DNA of 64,000 nucleotides from Bacteroidales bacterium (GTDB taxonomy: Bacteria; Bacteroidota; Bacteroidia; Bacteroidales; UBA932). Position 1 is the stretch's first letter; each line of letters begins with the position of its first letter. The notes under the pieces are model-generated. The model ran no database searches. It was not told the DNA's origin and saw nothing but the letters and a program-made list of their open reading frames with translations. The position numbers and the translations under genes were made by a program. The DNA is taken from the NCBI GenBank assembly GCA_017439305.1, contig JAFSJK010000053.1, forward strand, positions 52,497 through 116,496, in the 5' to 3' direction. Below are positions 44,095 to 53,005 of the stretch, piece after piece.

Positions 44095-44123
44095 TTGACG
44101 CTCCGAAGAGGGTGGTATCTTTG
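44095..44123 (+). promoter_or_regulatory. Promoter for the RHS operon
   Basis: TTG at 44095-44097 and TATCTTTG at 44116-44123 have an 18-bp spacer. The ATG follows 24 bp after the -7 box. Confidence 0.65.
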
Positions 44124-44147
44124 TCCCGGAACAAAAACTATCTTATC

Positions 44148-47100
44148 ATGAAACAGTTATTAACCACATTGTCGCTGCTCCTTTTCGTTGTAATGGGAGC
44201 GGCCGCGCAGACGGACCTTCCGCAGGTGTTCTCCCCGAACGCTGCGGAGCTGGGTAAGTACGGGAAAGTTCCCGTCAGCTATTTCAACGGCCTTCCGAAC
44301 ATCAGCATCCCGCTGACGGAACTCCGTGCCAAGAACTACACGCTTCCCATCTATCTCACCTATCACGCCAGCGGCAACAAGCCCGACCAGCATCCCGGCT
44401 GGGTGGGCCTCGGCTGGACCTTGCATGCGGGTGGGTGCATCAACCGGATTGTGAACGGGAGGAAAGACGAACGTTCGTATGAGGAATATGCCTCTGAGAC
44501 GAACAATCCGATTTCAACGTACAGGCCTGGATACTTTGATCATATGCAAGAAGTCGACAGAACAGATTGGAAGGCAGAAGGGGTGCTCGCGTGTAACGTC
44601 TTGCAGCCATTGCCGGATCAGCAGCCTGATGAGTTCCAAATCAACATCGATGACATTCAGGCATCTTTCTATATGGTTGGAGAGAATGAGATTAAAATCG
44701 TATCTCGCACAGATATGGATTTTACAGTACAATGCTTCTTGAATGATACGGAGAAATTGTATTCTGAGACTTCTTATGACGGCTCTCTGATTGTGTATCG
44801 CGGCAGCGAATTATCAGACAGGAAGCTAAAAGCACATCTGTACAGGTACATTGAAGGGTTTCTTATTACGAACAAAGATGGAACCAAGTATTATTTTGGC
44901 GGCTCTCAAGACGCGATTGAATTCAGTATCTATCAGAGATATAGTCATGAAGCAGCACAAATTGACCCCCAAAAGAATAAGTGGGACGCGGTTGCACAAG
45001 CCAACACATGGATGTTGACAAGGATCGAGCGCCCGGATGGCGAGGTAATTACTTTCAGCTATGAACATAACGGAGTGCCTATTGTCCGACACTTCATGCA
45101 CCGAACCATAACGTATTATATTGGCCGGGATGAAAACAATCCAACGGGAAACGTAGACAAGATATACAATACCTTTGATAAGGTAGTCAAGAATCAAAGT
45201 CGGCAGTATGTTGGCGTTTCTTATACCTTCCTTATGCCTTGTTATTTAACAGAAATAAGAAGTGTCCAAACGGGAGAAAGTGTCCGATTCGACACTGAGA
45301 ATTCGAATGAGTTGCTCGAAACATTTGATGAACAAGAGTTTTATTATCATGTCGGGAATTTTTCCAACATGGACATTTCTCCCTATGACTTTACCTATCG
45401 ACACATGATGAACGAAAACCGCTATCGACACTTGATGTCTTTAGAGGGTCCCAGGGGAGAAGTGACATTCCTTTATGACAATCCTTCATGTGCCCGATTG
45501 CGTCTTTCCGGTATAGACATTCGGGATAGCGGCGAATCCGCAAAACAGCATTATGATATGTCCTACGACCCTGGGTCTTTGCCGCGTTATGGAGCCAGGA
45601 AGACGGATTTATGGGGATATTACAACGGTTTCCCGCTTCCCGAGACGAAAGCAGACACATCAGGTATCGATCAAAAAGTCTTACGGGTCAATCCTGATTC
45701 CTTGAAATCCTCAATCCTTACCCGGTTGACTTACCCTACAGGTGGATATACGGATTTCGAGTATGAGCCACATTCGTACGGAAAAGTTGCAACTCAATTC
45801 CCATTTCTTCTTCGAAACGAATCCGGGGTAGTTGGCGGATTAAGAATCAAGAAACTTATTGATACCGATACGGAAGGACATAGCCTTATCCGAACCTTTC
45901 AGTATGTAGAAGATGACGGTAGCAGCAGCGGTATCCTTGCAGGAAAGCCAAGATGCAGACTTACTGGCCGTCTCAGCCGCCAGACGGTCTCCATTTCAGG
46001 AAGCATTTTCTGTCACATGGTTCCATCTACGGCGCAAGATGTCTACGAGATGTACCAGGAAACATCTTTTACACCCATGTCCATCACGGATGGAGCTCAT
46101 GTGACGTATTCTTCTGTACGTGAAAACGCAAGTGACGGATCATATACTGTATACAAATATTCCAATCATGATACGCCGGGCTGCTTGGATACATTATCCA
46201 CGAATGCATTTGGAGGAATCGTGAACCCTGTCTTGGCGGATAAGTATACTTCACATGAACTCCGTCGCGGGTTGTTGTTGTCCAAGCAGGCCTATGATAA
46301 TCAAAACCGCAAAACCAAAGAAGAGGAATACGAATATGAGAAATGTTATGACGACCATGTCAATACGATTTCGTTCTATTTTTTTGGTGTTGATACAAGT
46401 TGGTATCGCCGAAACTACAACAAAATCGACGCTTCATTCTGGGCATTGAAGCAAAAGACCGTCACGACAATTCCTGATGAAGGGAATACACAACTAGTCG
46501 AGTCGACCGAGTTCCAATACGACTCCCACCGCCGCCTGACGGAGGTGAAGCGGACCTCCAGCGGCGTGGTCGAGCGGGACCGGTACACCTATACGGGGGA
46601 TTATACCAACGCGCCTTATTCGGGAATGATCCAGCGGAATATGGTCTCCCTGCCGGTGGAGCACCTGCACTACCGGAAGGATTACCAGCAGCCGGAGAAA
46701 CTCGTCGGGGCGGAACTGGTCACCTGGAAATCATCCGGATCGTACTATGTCCCTTCCGGGAAGTGGTCCGCCGGCCTTGGTGGAACCGGGATCGAGGCGT
46801 CCTCCTTTACCGTTTTCAACGGGATCGGGAAGGACTCCCGATACGGCAACACTCCCGACCTGTCCTATACCCACTACGACGCAAATGGAAACCTCGTCCT
46901 TTCCGAGGACCGGGCGAGTCGTCCCACAGCATATCTCTGGACTCCGGACGGCTGCCGTCCTGCCGCTATTATCCCGGGCGCGTCCGTGCCCTATGTGCGG
47001 CGTGACAGCAGTGACGTGCCGAAAAGCCAGGTTTACAATGCCCTGACACAAGGCCAGACACGGGTCAAGGATTTCGAGTGCGTCGCCCCGTTTACGCTGA

Positions 47101-47804
47101 TGCTGATGCTGATGTGCCCGTCCGGACAGAACTGGTTCGTGGAGGCTTATGTCGACGGGGAGCGTTATCCCATGACACGGATAAACAGTTCCTATACGGG
47201 CGGAGACTGGTCCGGGTCCGGGCTGGGTCAGTACCCGTTTTCCCTGCAGATTCCCTTGTCTGGCGGAGCGCATAGCGTGAGGGTGCGGGCAGGACAGAAC
47301 TATCACCCCGATTATGCGACGGACGTGGGCTGTACCTTTATCATCAACTATCGGGAAAAGAGGATTACAGAAACGACGGTTCCCGGCCCGACGGTGGTCT
47401 TCGAGGATTTCGAGGAGGATGGCAATCATACGGCGGAAGCCTTCCGGAGCGGGAAAAGCCGCAAGGGCGTGTGGACGCACGCCTTGAATGAATCGTTCGG
47501 CCCTTATTGGGTGGATTACCGCGTATTCCAGAACGGACGATGGAACTATGTTCGCCAGAGTGCGAGCGGCTCGTCCGTGACCATCAGCGAAGGGACGGCA
47601 CCCATCGACCATGTTCGGATTTATCCGATGGGATCATTGCCGGAGAGTTACACCTGGTGGCCAGACGGCAATCTCAGGAGCCGGACGGATGCGCAGGGCG
47701 TGACGGAGAGCTACCATTACGACGGCCTGGGCCGCCTGACAGGCGTCTACGACAATGACGGGAATAAGGTGGAGGGATACGAGTACAACTATCAAAATCG
47801 ATAA
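44148..47804 (+). CDS. Large exported RHS/YD-repeat (SpvB-like) protein
   Basis: 1218 residues from ATG 44148. Signal peptide about 1-20 (ending MGAAAQ). The N-terminus has the SpvB/RHS entry region (YFNGLPNISIPLTELRAKNY, LPIYLTYHASGN, GWVGLGWTLHAGGCINRIVN). YD-type repeats follow, e.g. TEFQYDSHRRLTEVKR and the end YHYDGLGRLTGVYDNDGNKV. It stops after a repeat, without its own toxin tip, and the second RHS gene starts 5 bp later. The middle (about 44460-46500) is clearly more AT-rich than both ends, giving a mosaic gene. Such pairs probably form one RHS shell split over two chains; this is inference. Confidence 0.85.
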   Translation: MKQLLTTLSLLLFVVMGAAAQTDLPQVFSPNAAELGKYGKVPVSYFNGLPNISIPLTELRAKNYTLPIYLTYHASGNKPDQHPGWVGLGWTLHAGGCINRIVNGRKDERSYEEYASETNNPISTYRPGYFDHMQEVDRTDWKAEGVLACNVLQPLPDQQPDEFQINIDDIQASFYMVGENEIKIVSRTDMDFTVQCFLNDTEKLYSETSYDGSLIVYRGSELSDRKLKAHLYRYIEGFLITNKDGTKYYFGGSQDAIEFSIYQRYSHEAAQIDPQKNKWDAVAQANTWMLTRIERPDGEVITFSYEHNGVPIVRHFMHRTITYYIGRDENNPTGNVDKIYNTFDKVVKNQSRQYVGVSYTFLMPCYLTEIRSVQTGESVRFDTENSNELLETFDEQEFYYHVGNFSNMDISPYDFTYRHMMNENRYRHLMSLEGPRGEVTFLYDNPSCARLRLSGIDIRDSGESAKQHYDMSYDPGSLPRYGARKTDLWGYYNGFPLPETKADTSGIDQKVLRVNPDSLKSSILTRLTYPTGGYTDFEYEPHSYGKVATQFPFLLRNESGVVGGLRIKKLIDTDTEGHSLIRTFQYVEDDGSSSGILAGKPRCRLTGRLSRQTVSISGSIFCHMVPSTAQDVYEMYQETSFTPMSITDGAHVTYSSVRENASDGSYTVYKYSNHDTPGCLDTLSTNAFGGIVNPVLADKYTSHELRRGLLLSKQAYDNQNRKTKEEEYEYEKCYDDHVNTISFYFFGVDTSWYRRNYNKIDASFWALKQKTVTTIPDEGNTQLVESTEFQYDSHRRLTEVKRTSSGVVERDRYTYTGDYTNAPYSGMIQRNMVSLPVEHLHYRKDYQQPEKLVGAELVTWKSSGSYYVPSGKWSAGLGGTGIEASSFTVFNGIGKDSRYGNTPDLSYTHYDANGNLVLSEDRASRPTAYLWTPDGCRPAAIIPGASVPYVRRDSSDVPKSQVYNALTQGQTRVKDFECVAPFTLMLMLMCPSGQNWFVEAYVDGERYPMTRINSSYTGGDWSGSGLGQYPFSLQIPLSGGAHSVRVRAGQNYHPDYATDVGCTFIINYREKRITETTVPGPTVVFEDFEEDGNHTAEAFRSGKSRKGVWTHALNESFGPYWVDYRVFQNGRWNYVRQSASGSSVTISEGTAPIDHVRIYPMGSLPESYTWWPDGNLRSRTDAQGVTESYHYDGLGRLTGVYDNDGNKVEGYEYNYQNR

Positions 47805-47808
47805 AGCC

Positions 47809-50800
47809 ATGAAAAAGAATGTATTAACAATGATTGTCTCTGCTGCCGTGCTTCTATTCGCAATGGTTACCGCGCCTTTTCTCCGTGCCCAGCAGAGCAC
47901 GTCCAATTATGTGATGAAGACAACACACATAAACCCGGACAGCACGTCTTATGCCCGGCAGGAAATCCAGTATTACGACGGCCTCGGCCGTCCGGTGCAG
48001 ATGCTCCGCCGGCATGCGGCAACCAATGCGGACGACTTGGTCGAGCTGACGGAGTATGATTCCCTGGGACGAGTGTCCCGCACCTGGAATCCCGTAGCCA
48101 TCTGGACCGACGGAGGCCCGGTCTCCGCGCCGGCGTTCACCCAGGTTGCCCAGTCCTATTATGCCGATGAGTGTCCCTTTTCAGAGACACAATATGACGG
48201 CACTCCCCTCGACCGCATCCGCAAGGTGACGGGACCGGGTCAGGCCTGGCACACGGCAGGGAAGGGTGTGACGAGCGGCTACCTGACGAACGCCGGACAA
48301 AGCGGAACCGCCGCCCTGCTTTGCCGGAAATACGGATTCCTCCTATCCGGCGACACCGGGATCACCTTCTCTTATGACGGTTTATGGCCCGCCGGGAGCC
48401 TGACGGTGGAACGTACCGAGGACGAGGATGGTCGTACGCTCTGGGTGTTCAAGGACATGCGGGACCTGACGGTGCTGGAGCGCCGCCTGGCGACGGCGGC
48501 GGCCGGCAGCACCCCGGCAACGTACGCGGACACCTACTACCTGTATGACAACGCCGGCCGCCTCGTAGCGGTCCTTCCCCCGGAACTGTCGGAGTACTTC
48601 TCCTCGGGGACCTGGTCCGGGAGCACGGATGCCGACCCGAAGGTGGAAGGCTTCGCCTACCAGTACCGCTACGACGCCCGCGGGAGGATGATCGCGAAGA
48701 AGCTCCCCGGAGCGGGCTGGACATTCTACGTGTACGACAAGGGCGACCGCCTGGTGCTGACGCAGGACGGGAACCAGCGCGAGCGGAACGAGTGGAGCTT
48801 CCGGGCGGAGGACGCCCTCGGACGCGAATGCCTGACGGGCGTGCTGACGGGCACCTACAACGCCTTCGGCAATCCGCTGGGGAACGTGCAGGTCGTGGCC
48901 GCACGGGACCGGAATGCGGAGACTTACGGCGAGCTCCACGGCTACCTGGTCGGCGGCCTTACCATCCCCTATGGGGCGGAGGTGCAGACGGTCAGCTGGT
49001 GGGATGACTATTCGTTCCTCGGGCATGAAGGAGACATGCCGGGCTCATCGTACGGGTACTCGGCCCCGCCTTCCGGGAGCGGCTACGGCGAACAATATGC
49101 AGGAGGCACACAAGGCCTGCTTACGGGCCACTGGAGCAAGTCCCTGGGCGAGGTCCGCGAAGGTGTCGGCGCCGCCGTGTGCGAGACATGGGCCTATGAC
49201 GACCATGGGCGCGCGGTGTTCCATGTGAAGGGCTATCCTTCCGGGAAACGCGTGGTGGAACGCTCGGGGTACGACTTCGTGGGGAACCTCACGTCCTTTG
49301 GAAAGACCCTCTATGATGAAGGGACCACGTCACATACGGAAGCATATACCTACACGTATGACAACTGGGGCCGCCCGCAGGCGACCACCCACAGCCTGGA
49401 CGGCGGGACGCCCGTGACGCTGTCGTCGAACAGCTACGACGCCGTCGGCCGCCTGAGCGGCACCACGCGTGGAGGCTCCTCGGCTCTTGCAAGCACCTAC
49501 ACCTATAACGTCAGGAGCTGGCTGACAGGGATTAATGGCCCCCATTTCTCAGAGACGCTCACCTATGAGACGCCCCGGAGCGGGAGCTCGCTCCCGGGGC
49601 AGTGGGGTGGAAACATCTCCGGCGTGCAGTCCAGTGCGGGCAGCAGTTCCCAGACGATGCGGTACGACTTCGGGTACGACCTGCTGGGAAGGCTGACAAC
49701 CGCGAACTATGGCGGAGGAGGCATAAGCTCGGGGTTGGATCACAGCCGGACCTATGCGTATGACCTGAACGGGAACATGACGGGACGGAACTCGAAAGAA
49801 TATGCGAACCTGTATGACGGCAAATGGCTGGAATGGACCTGGAACATGGGCGACGGCAACCGCCCGAACACGTGGCACCAGCAGCGTTCGTTCGTTGAAC
49901 AATACAATCCCCAGTATCCTTCGGGCTATGCCCAGGTGGCGGATGCGGGCTACGCCTACGACGGGACGGGTAACCGCACCGCGGAACTGGACGGGCAGGG
50001 CGACACGTTGAATGTGGTGCGGTACAACCGGCTGAACCTTCCGGAGGCGTACATATCTGCGAGTGGGGATACGTTGAAGTACGTATACAGTGCAGATGGT
50101 GAGAAACTGTATGTGGAGGAACGATCTTCCTCCGCCAGCGGCGCCCAAGGCACGGAATATGCAGCGAATTATCGTATTGAAAACGGGACGGTTACGATGA
50201 TCCACACAGATGCCGGCTACTACACCCCGACGGGGCTTCCTCCGGGAGCGTCAGGGCCGTCGTATGTACACCTGTGGTACCTGAAGGACCACCTGGGGAA
50301 CAACCGTGTGCTGGCGAACGAGCGGGGCATCGCCCTGTCTACGCACCATTACGACCCGTACGGCACGGAGATCAGTATCTCTATCTCCAATCCCTCCAAC
50401 CCGTTCCTTCCCGGCATGGCCGACAGCCCGTACAAGTACGGCGGCAAGGAGTGGAACGCCACCACGTCGACCTACGATTTCGAGGCGCGCTACCTCTCGC
50501 CGGGTTTCCACCGCTTCACGACGATGGACCCGCTGGCAGAGAAGTATTACAGTATCAGTCCGTATGCGTATTGTGCGGGGGATCCGGTGAATCTGGTGGA
50601 TCCGGAGGGGATGACGAATTGGCGTGCAATAAAAAAAGGCGTTTTGACACTAACCGCAGGTATCGGGTCTTTTGCGGGAGGAGTTGCGTTGAGCGCTGGG
50701 ACAGGTGGTGTAGCGACCTCATTAGGAGCAGTCTTTATTATGGATGGCGTAAGTGGTATAGGTTTAGGCTTGGGAGAAATAATAATTGGCTTTGTGGCAG

Positions 50801-51126
50801 ATTCTTCAGAAGAAACAACGAGTGCAGTGGAATCTCTTCCAAGTGATATGACGAATACACTATTAAAATCATCCGATATTATTTCTGGAAATGATAATGG
50901 AGAAATTGAAAAGATTGGAAATGGACTAAAAATAGTGTTGGGTGCAGGTGCAACTCAGAAAGTAACAGGTCTCGCAGGTACACTCTCGCGAGTTGGAACT
51001 GGAGTTCAATTGTATGATTTTATGTCATCAATACCGATACCGGAGCAAAAAGATACCATTGTTGATGAAGATGAAAAGAAACGTCTTAATTCTGAAGCAT
51101 TAATGGATTCCAGAGTCGATTGGTAA
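47809..51126 (+). CDS. DUF6443/RHS-repeat protein with AT-rich C-terminal tip
   Basis: 1105 residues from ATG 47809. Signal peptide about 1-27. DUF6443-like N-terminus (QEIQYYDGLGRPVQMLRR), YD repeats (YDNAGRLVAVLP, YDFVGNLTSFGK, YDLLGRLTTANY), and the RHS core (YLKDHLGNNRVLANERG, YDPYGTEI, ARYLSPGFHRFTTMDPLAEK) ending at VDPEG near residue 933. The final 170 residues switch to AT-rich DNA: a glycine-rich hydrophobic part (GIGSFAGGVALSAGTGG, GIGLGLGEIIIGFVA), then a hydrophilic end of no known family. In RHS systems the chain after DPxG is the exchangeable toxin. The next gene is a plausible immunity protein. Confidence 0.85.
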   Translation: MKKNVLTMIVSAAVLLFAMVTAPFLRAQQSTSNYVMKTTHINPDSTSYARQEIQYYDGLGRPVQMLRRHAATNADDLVELTEYDSLGRVSRTWNPVAIWTDGGPVSAPAFTQVAQSYYADECPFSETQYDGTPLDRIRKVTGPGQAWHTAGKGVTSGYLTNAGQSGTAALLCRKYGFLLSGDTGITFSYDGLWPAGSLTVERTEDEDGRTLWVFKDMRDLTVLERRLATAAAGSTPATYADTYYLYDNAGRLVAVLPPELSEYFSSGTWSGSTDADPKVEGFAYQYRYDARGRMIAKKLPGAGWTFYVYDKGDRLVLTQDGNQRERNEWSFRAEDALGRECLTGVLTGTYNAFGNPLGNVQVVAARDRNAETYGELHGYLVGGLTIPYGAEVQTVSWWDDYSFLGHEGDMPGSSYGYSAPPSGSGYGEQYAGGTQGLLTGHWSKSLGEVREGVGAAVCETWAYDDHGRAVFHVKGYPSGKRVVERSGYDFVGNLTSFGKTLYDEGTTSHTEAYTYTYDNWGRPQATTHSLDGGTPVTLSSNSYDAVGRLSGTTRGGSSALASTYTYNVRSWLTGINGPHFSETLTYETPRSGSSLPGQWGGNISGVQSSAGSSSQTMRYDFGYDLLGRLTTANYGGGGISSGLDHSRTYAYDLNGNMTGRNSKEYANLYDGKWLEWTWNMGDGNRPNTWHQQRSFVEQYNPQYPSGYAQVADAGYAYDGTGNRTAELDGQGDTLNVVRYNRLNLPEAYISASGDTLKYVYSADGEKLYVEERSSSASGAQGTEYAANYRIENGTVTMIHTDAGYYTPTGLPPGASGPSYVHLWYLKDHLGNNRVLANERGIALSTHHYDPYGTEISISISNPSNPFLPGMADSPYKYGGKEWNATTSTYDFEARYLSPGFHRFTTMDPLAEKYYSISPYAYCAGDPVNLVDPEGMTNWRAIKKGVLTLTAGIGSFAGGVALSAGTGGVATSLGAVFIMDGVSGIGLGLGEIIIGFVADSSEETTSAVESLPSDMTNTLLKSSDIISGNDNGEIEKIGNGLKIVLGAGATQKVTGLAGTLSRVGTGVQLYDFMSSIPIPEQKDTIVDEDEKKRLNSEALMDSRVDW

Positions 51127-51144
51127 ACAAATAATACGTTGCAG

Positions 51145-51621
51145 ATGGATATCAATAGCATTACATATTCTGAAGTTGTACCATCCCCAGTATTTAAGGA
51201 CTATTTAAGAGGCGTATGGGTGAACCTTATCATTGCGCTTGTATGCATGGGAGCTCTATGGAGTAATAATGTCCCTGCAGGGTGGTGTATAATCTCCTTT
51301 TTGTTTCTTGGTCCATTCAATCCCAATACATTGTATTCCCTTCATATTCCATGGGGGATAGAGTTTACAGAGACAACGGTCAAATTGTTTTACAGTGTCC
51401 TTTTCTTAAAGAGGAGTAAGACAATGAATACCAAGAATGTTTCCTTTATTATTTATGACGAAGGTACACCCGAAAGAACACGACTTGAGTTATTAGTGAA
51501 AAAGACAAAAGGAGCATATAGAAGAATAACCTTTTTGCAAAGGAACAAATGGTCTTTGAGTATTCAAAAGAGAATTGTATCTTATGCAACGAACAAAGGA
51601 ATAATTGTTTTGCATTATTGA
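51145..51621 (+). CDS. Small AT-rich membrane protein, candidate RHS immunity protein
   Basis: 158 residues from ATG 51145 (a TTG at 51139 is an alternative). Two hydrophobic segments (about 24-41, WVNLIIALVCMGALW; 47-60, GWCIISFLFLG) precede a beta-rich C-terminal domain with basic residues, somewhat like a bacterial PH-type fold. Base composition matches the RHS tip and not the genome. It lies 18 bp after the tip, the usual place for a cognate immunity protein, and directly before an orphan RHS fragment. No family recognised; the immunity role is inference. Confidence 0.6.
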   Translation: MDINSITYSEVVPSPVFKDYLRGVWVNLIIALVCMGALWSNNVPAGWCIISFLFLGPFNPNTLYSLHIPWGIEFTETTVKLFYSVLFLKRSKTMNTKNVSFIIYDEGTPERTRLELLVKKTKGAYRRITFLQRNKWSLSIQKRIVSYATNKGIIVLHY

Positions 51622-51792
51622 ATGCCTATGGTTAAAACGGACGCAGGCTACTACACCCCGACGGGGCTTCCTCCAGGAGCGTCATGGCCGTCGTACGTAC
51701 ACCTGTGGTACCTGAAGGACCACCTGGGGAACAACCGCGTGCTGGTGAACGAGCGGGCATCGGTCAGAAAGAATAATACGGCTTATGAATAG
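51622..51792 (+). pseudogene. Orphan RHS-core fragment
   Basis: A 56-codon frame starting right after the previous stop encodes TDAGYYTPTGLPPGAS and LWYLKDHLGNNRVL, nearly identical to the core of the RHS protein at 50207-50328 over about 120 bp. It then loses one G in the run after GAG and drifts into KNNTAYE. It is a remnant left when a tip cassette was replaced or recombined. Its end overlaps the next ATG. Confidence 0.85.
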
Positions 51793-53005
51793 CAGTAAAC
51801 AAATACAACCTCGTCCTTCCCCCCGCATCGAAATCGCGGACCGGTTGCTTCGTGCGAGGGCGGACGGAACGCCATACGGGGAGAAGGAAGGGGCGACGTA
51901 TCGGGAGATGGTCGAAGAAGAAGACCGCCTGGACGATTCGGTCCGGTTGGAGTTCGGCATTCCGAGAAGGATTATGGAAGAAACCGCCTTGTTCGAATCG
52001 GAACGCTCTCTTATGCGGAAAGCCGTGGAGGAGATTTGCGACGCCTTTGCTGCGGCCCGGGGCTTGCCTCCGGGTCGCAAAAATGGCGCCCAAGCCCGCA
52101 AGGAACTCCGGGAAAGACTGTTTGTTGAATTTCCCCGAAGAAAGGAAATCGGAGGCAAGATGATCCGCTACAGAGACCCCTCCTACTCTGTCATAGAATC
52201 CGGTGACTACGCGTTATATGTTGACATGAAAAGCCGCCCTTTGTCCATGCGTATGTCTCCCAGCGCGACCAAGGATCCAAAGTCCTTCACAAAAGCCCAG
52301 GCCATGATTAAGGAGACTGCCCAGCGGCTCTCCCGTGAATTCGTCCGAAAACAGATAAGCGGGAACAAGGAAATCTATGTCAGGAGACCGGCTTCCTGGA
52401 TAGAAGATACCCTTGATAATCTGAATAATACCATCATAATTGTTAAGAATCCGTCCGTTCAGATTTCTCCACTTGACAAGGCCCGGCTCTTTTATTCCTA
52501 TGCCGCCATCCTTCTTATAACGGGGAAGATTGATGAAGCGCGCGAACACCTGGAAGAAGTCCTCCGTTTATGTCATGGCATTCCGGATCCGACGAATCCG
52601 ACGCTTGAGGAGAGGGCCCGTCGTCTGCTGAATCAGATTCTGAGCCGGGAAACGCTTTTGCAAGTATATTGGGATTCTTTGGAACTCTGGACTCCTTCCC
52701 GTTCCCGGAAAATCGGCCATATGCACAAATCGTATCCAAACGAAGCTTGGGGGTCGAAGGACGTTCAAATACAGCCCTATATTTTCATATTCAACCCGAA
52801 GACAAAAGACCACAGAACAGTTTTTTCCTTTGTAAGAACAGGACGGTTCACCGGCAGAAGAAACATGCCCTGTCTGCGTGTACCTGCGGTTAAGGTCTTT
52901 CTCCCGCAGGCGATGTCTTCCCGTCAGATATCCAGGCTGAAGATGAGTTCGATGGAGAAGGGTTTCCGTCCGTCTTCGGAGGCCTTCGCCAGCGTGTCGA
53001 AGTAA
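51785..53005 (+). CDS. Protein of unknown function downstream of the RHS cassette
   Basis: 406 residues. No signal peptide. The N-terminal half is charged and helical (DRLLRARADGTPYGEKEG, EEEDRLDDSVRLEFGIPRR); residues about 230-300 look like a TPR or helical repeat (ARLFYSYAAILLITGKIDEAREHLEEVLRL is the clearest stretch, split here as ARLFYSYAAILL and IDEAREHLEEVL). The last 27 codons overlap the convergent barrel gene and read like antisense of it, so the natural stop may have been lost. It starts inside the orphan RHS fragment and could be displaced cargo or a regulator of that cassette. No function assigned. Confidence 0.5.
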   Translation: MNSSKQIQPRPSPRIEIADRLLRARADGTPYGEKEGATYREMVEEEDRLDDSVRLEFGIPRRIMEETALFESERSLMRKAVEEICDAFAAARGLPPGRKNGAQARKELRERLFVEFPRRKEIGGKMIRYRDPSYSVIESGDYALYVDMKSRPLSMRMSPSATKDPKSFTKAQAMIKETAQRLSREFVRKQISGNKEIYVRRPASWIEDTLDNLNNTIIIVKNPSVQISPLDKARLFYSYAAILLITGKIDEAREHLEEVLRLCHGIPDPTNPTLEERARRLLNQILSRETLLQVYWDSLELWTPSRSRKIGHMHKSYPNEAWGSKDVQIQPYIFIFNPKTKDHRTVFSFVRTGRFTGRRNMPCLRVPAVKVFLPQAMSSRQISRLKMSSMEKGFRPSSEAFASVSK

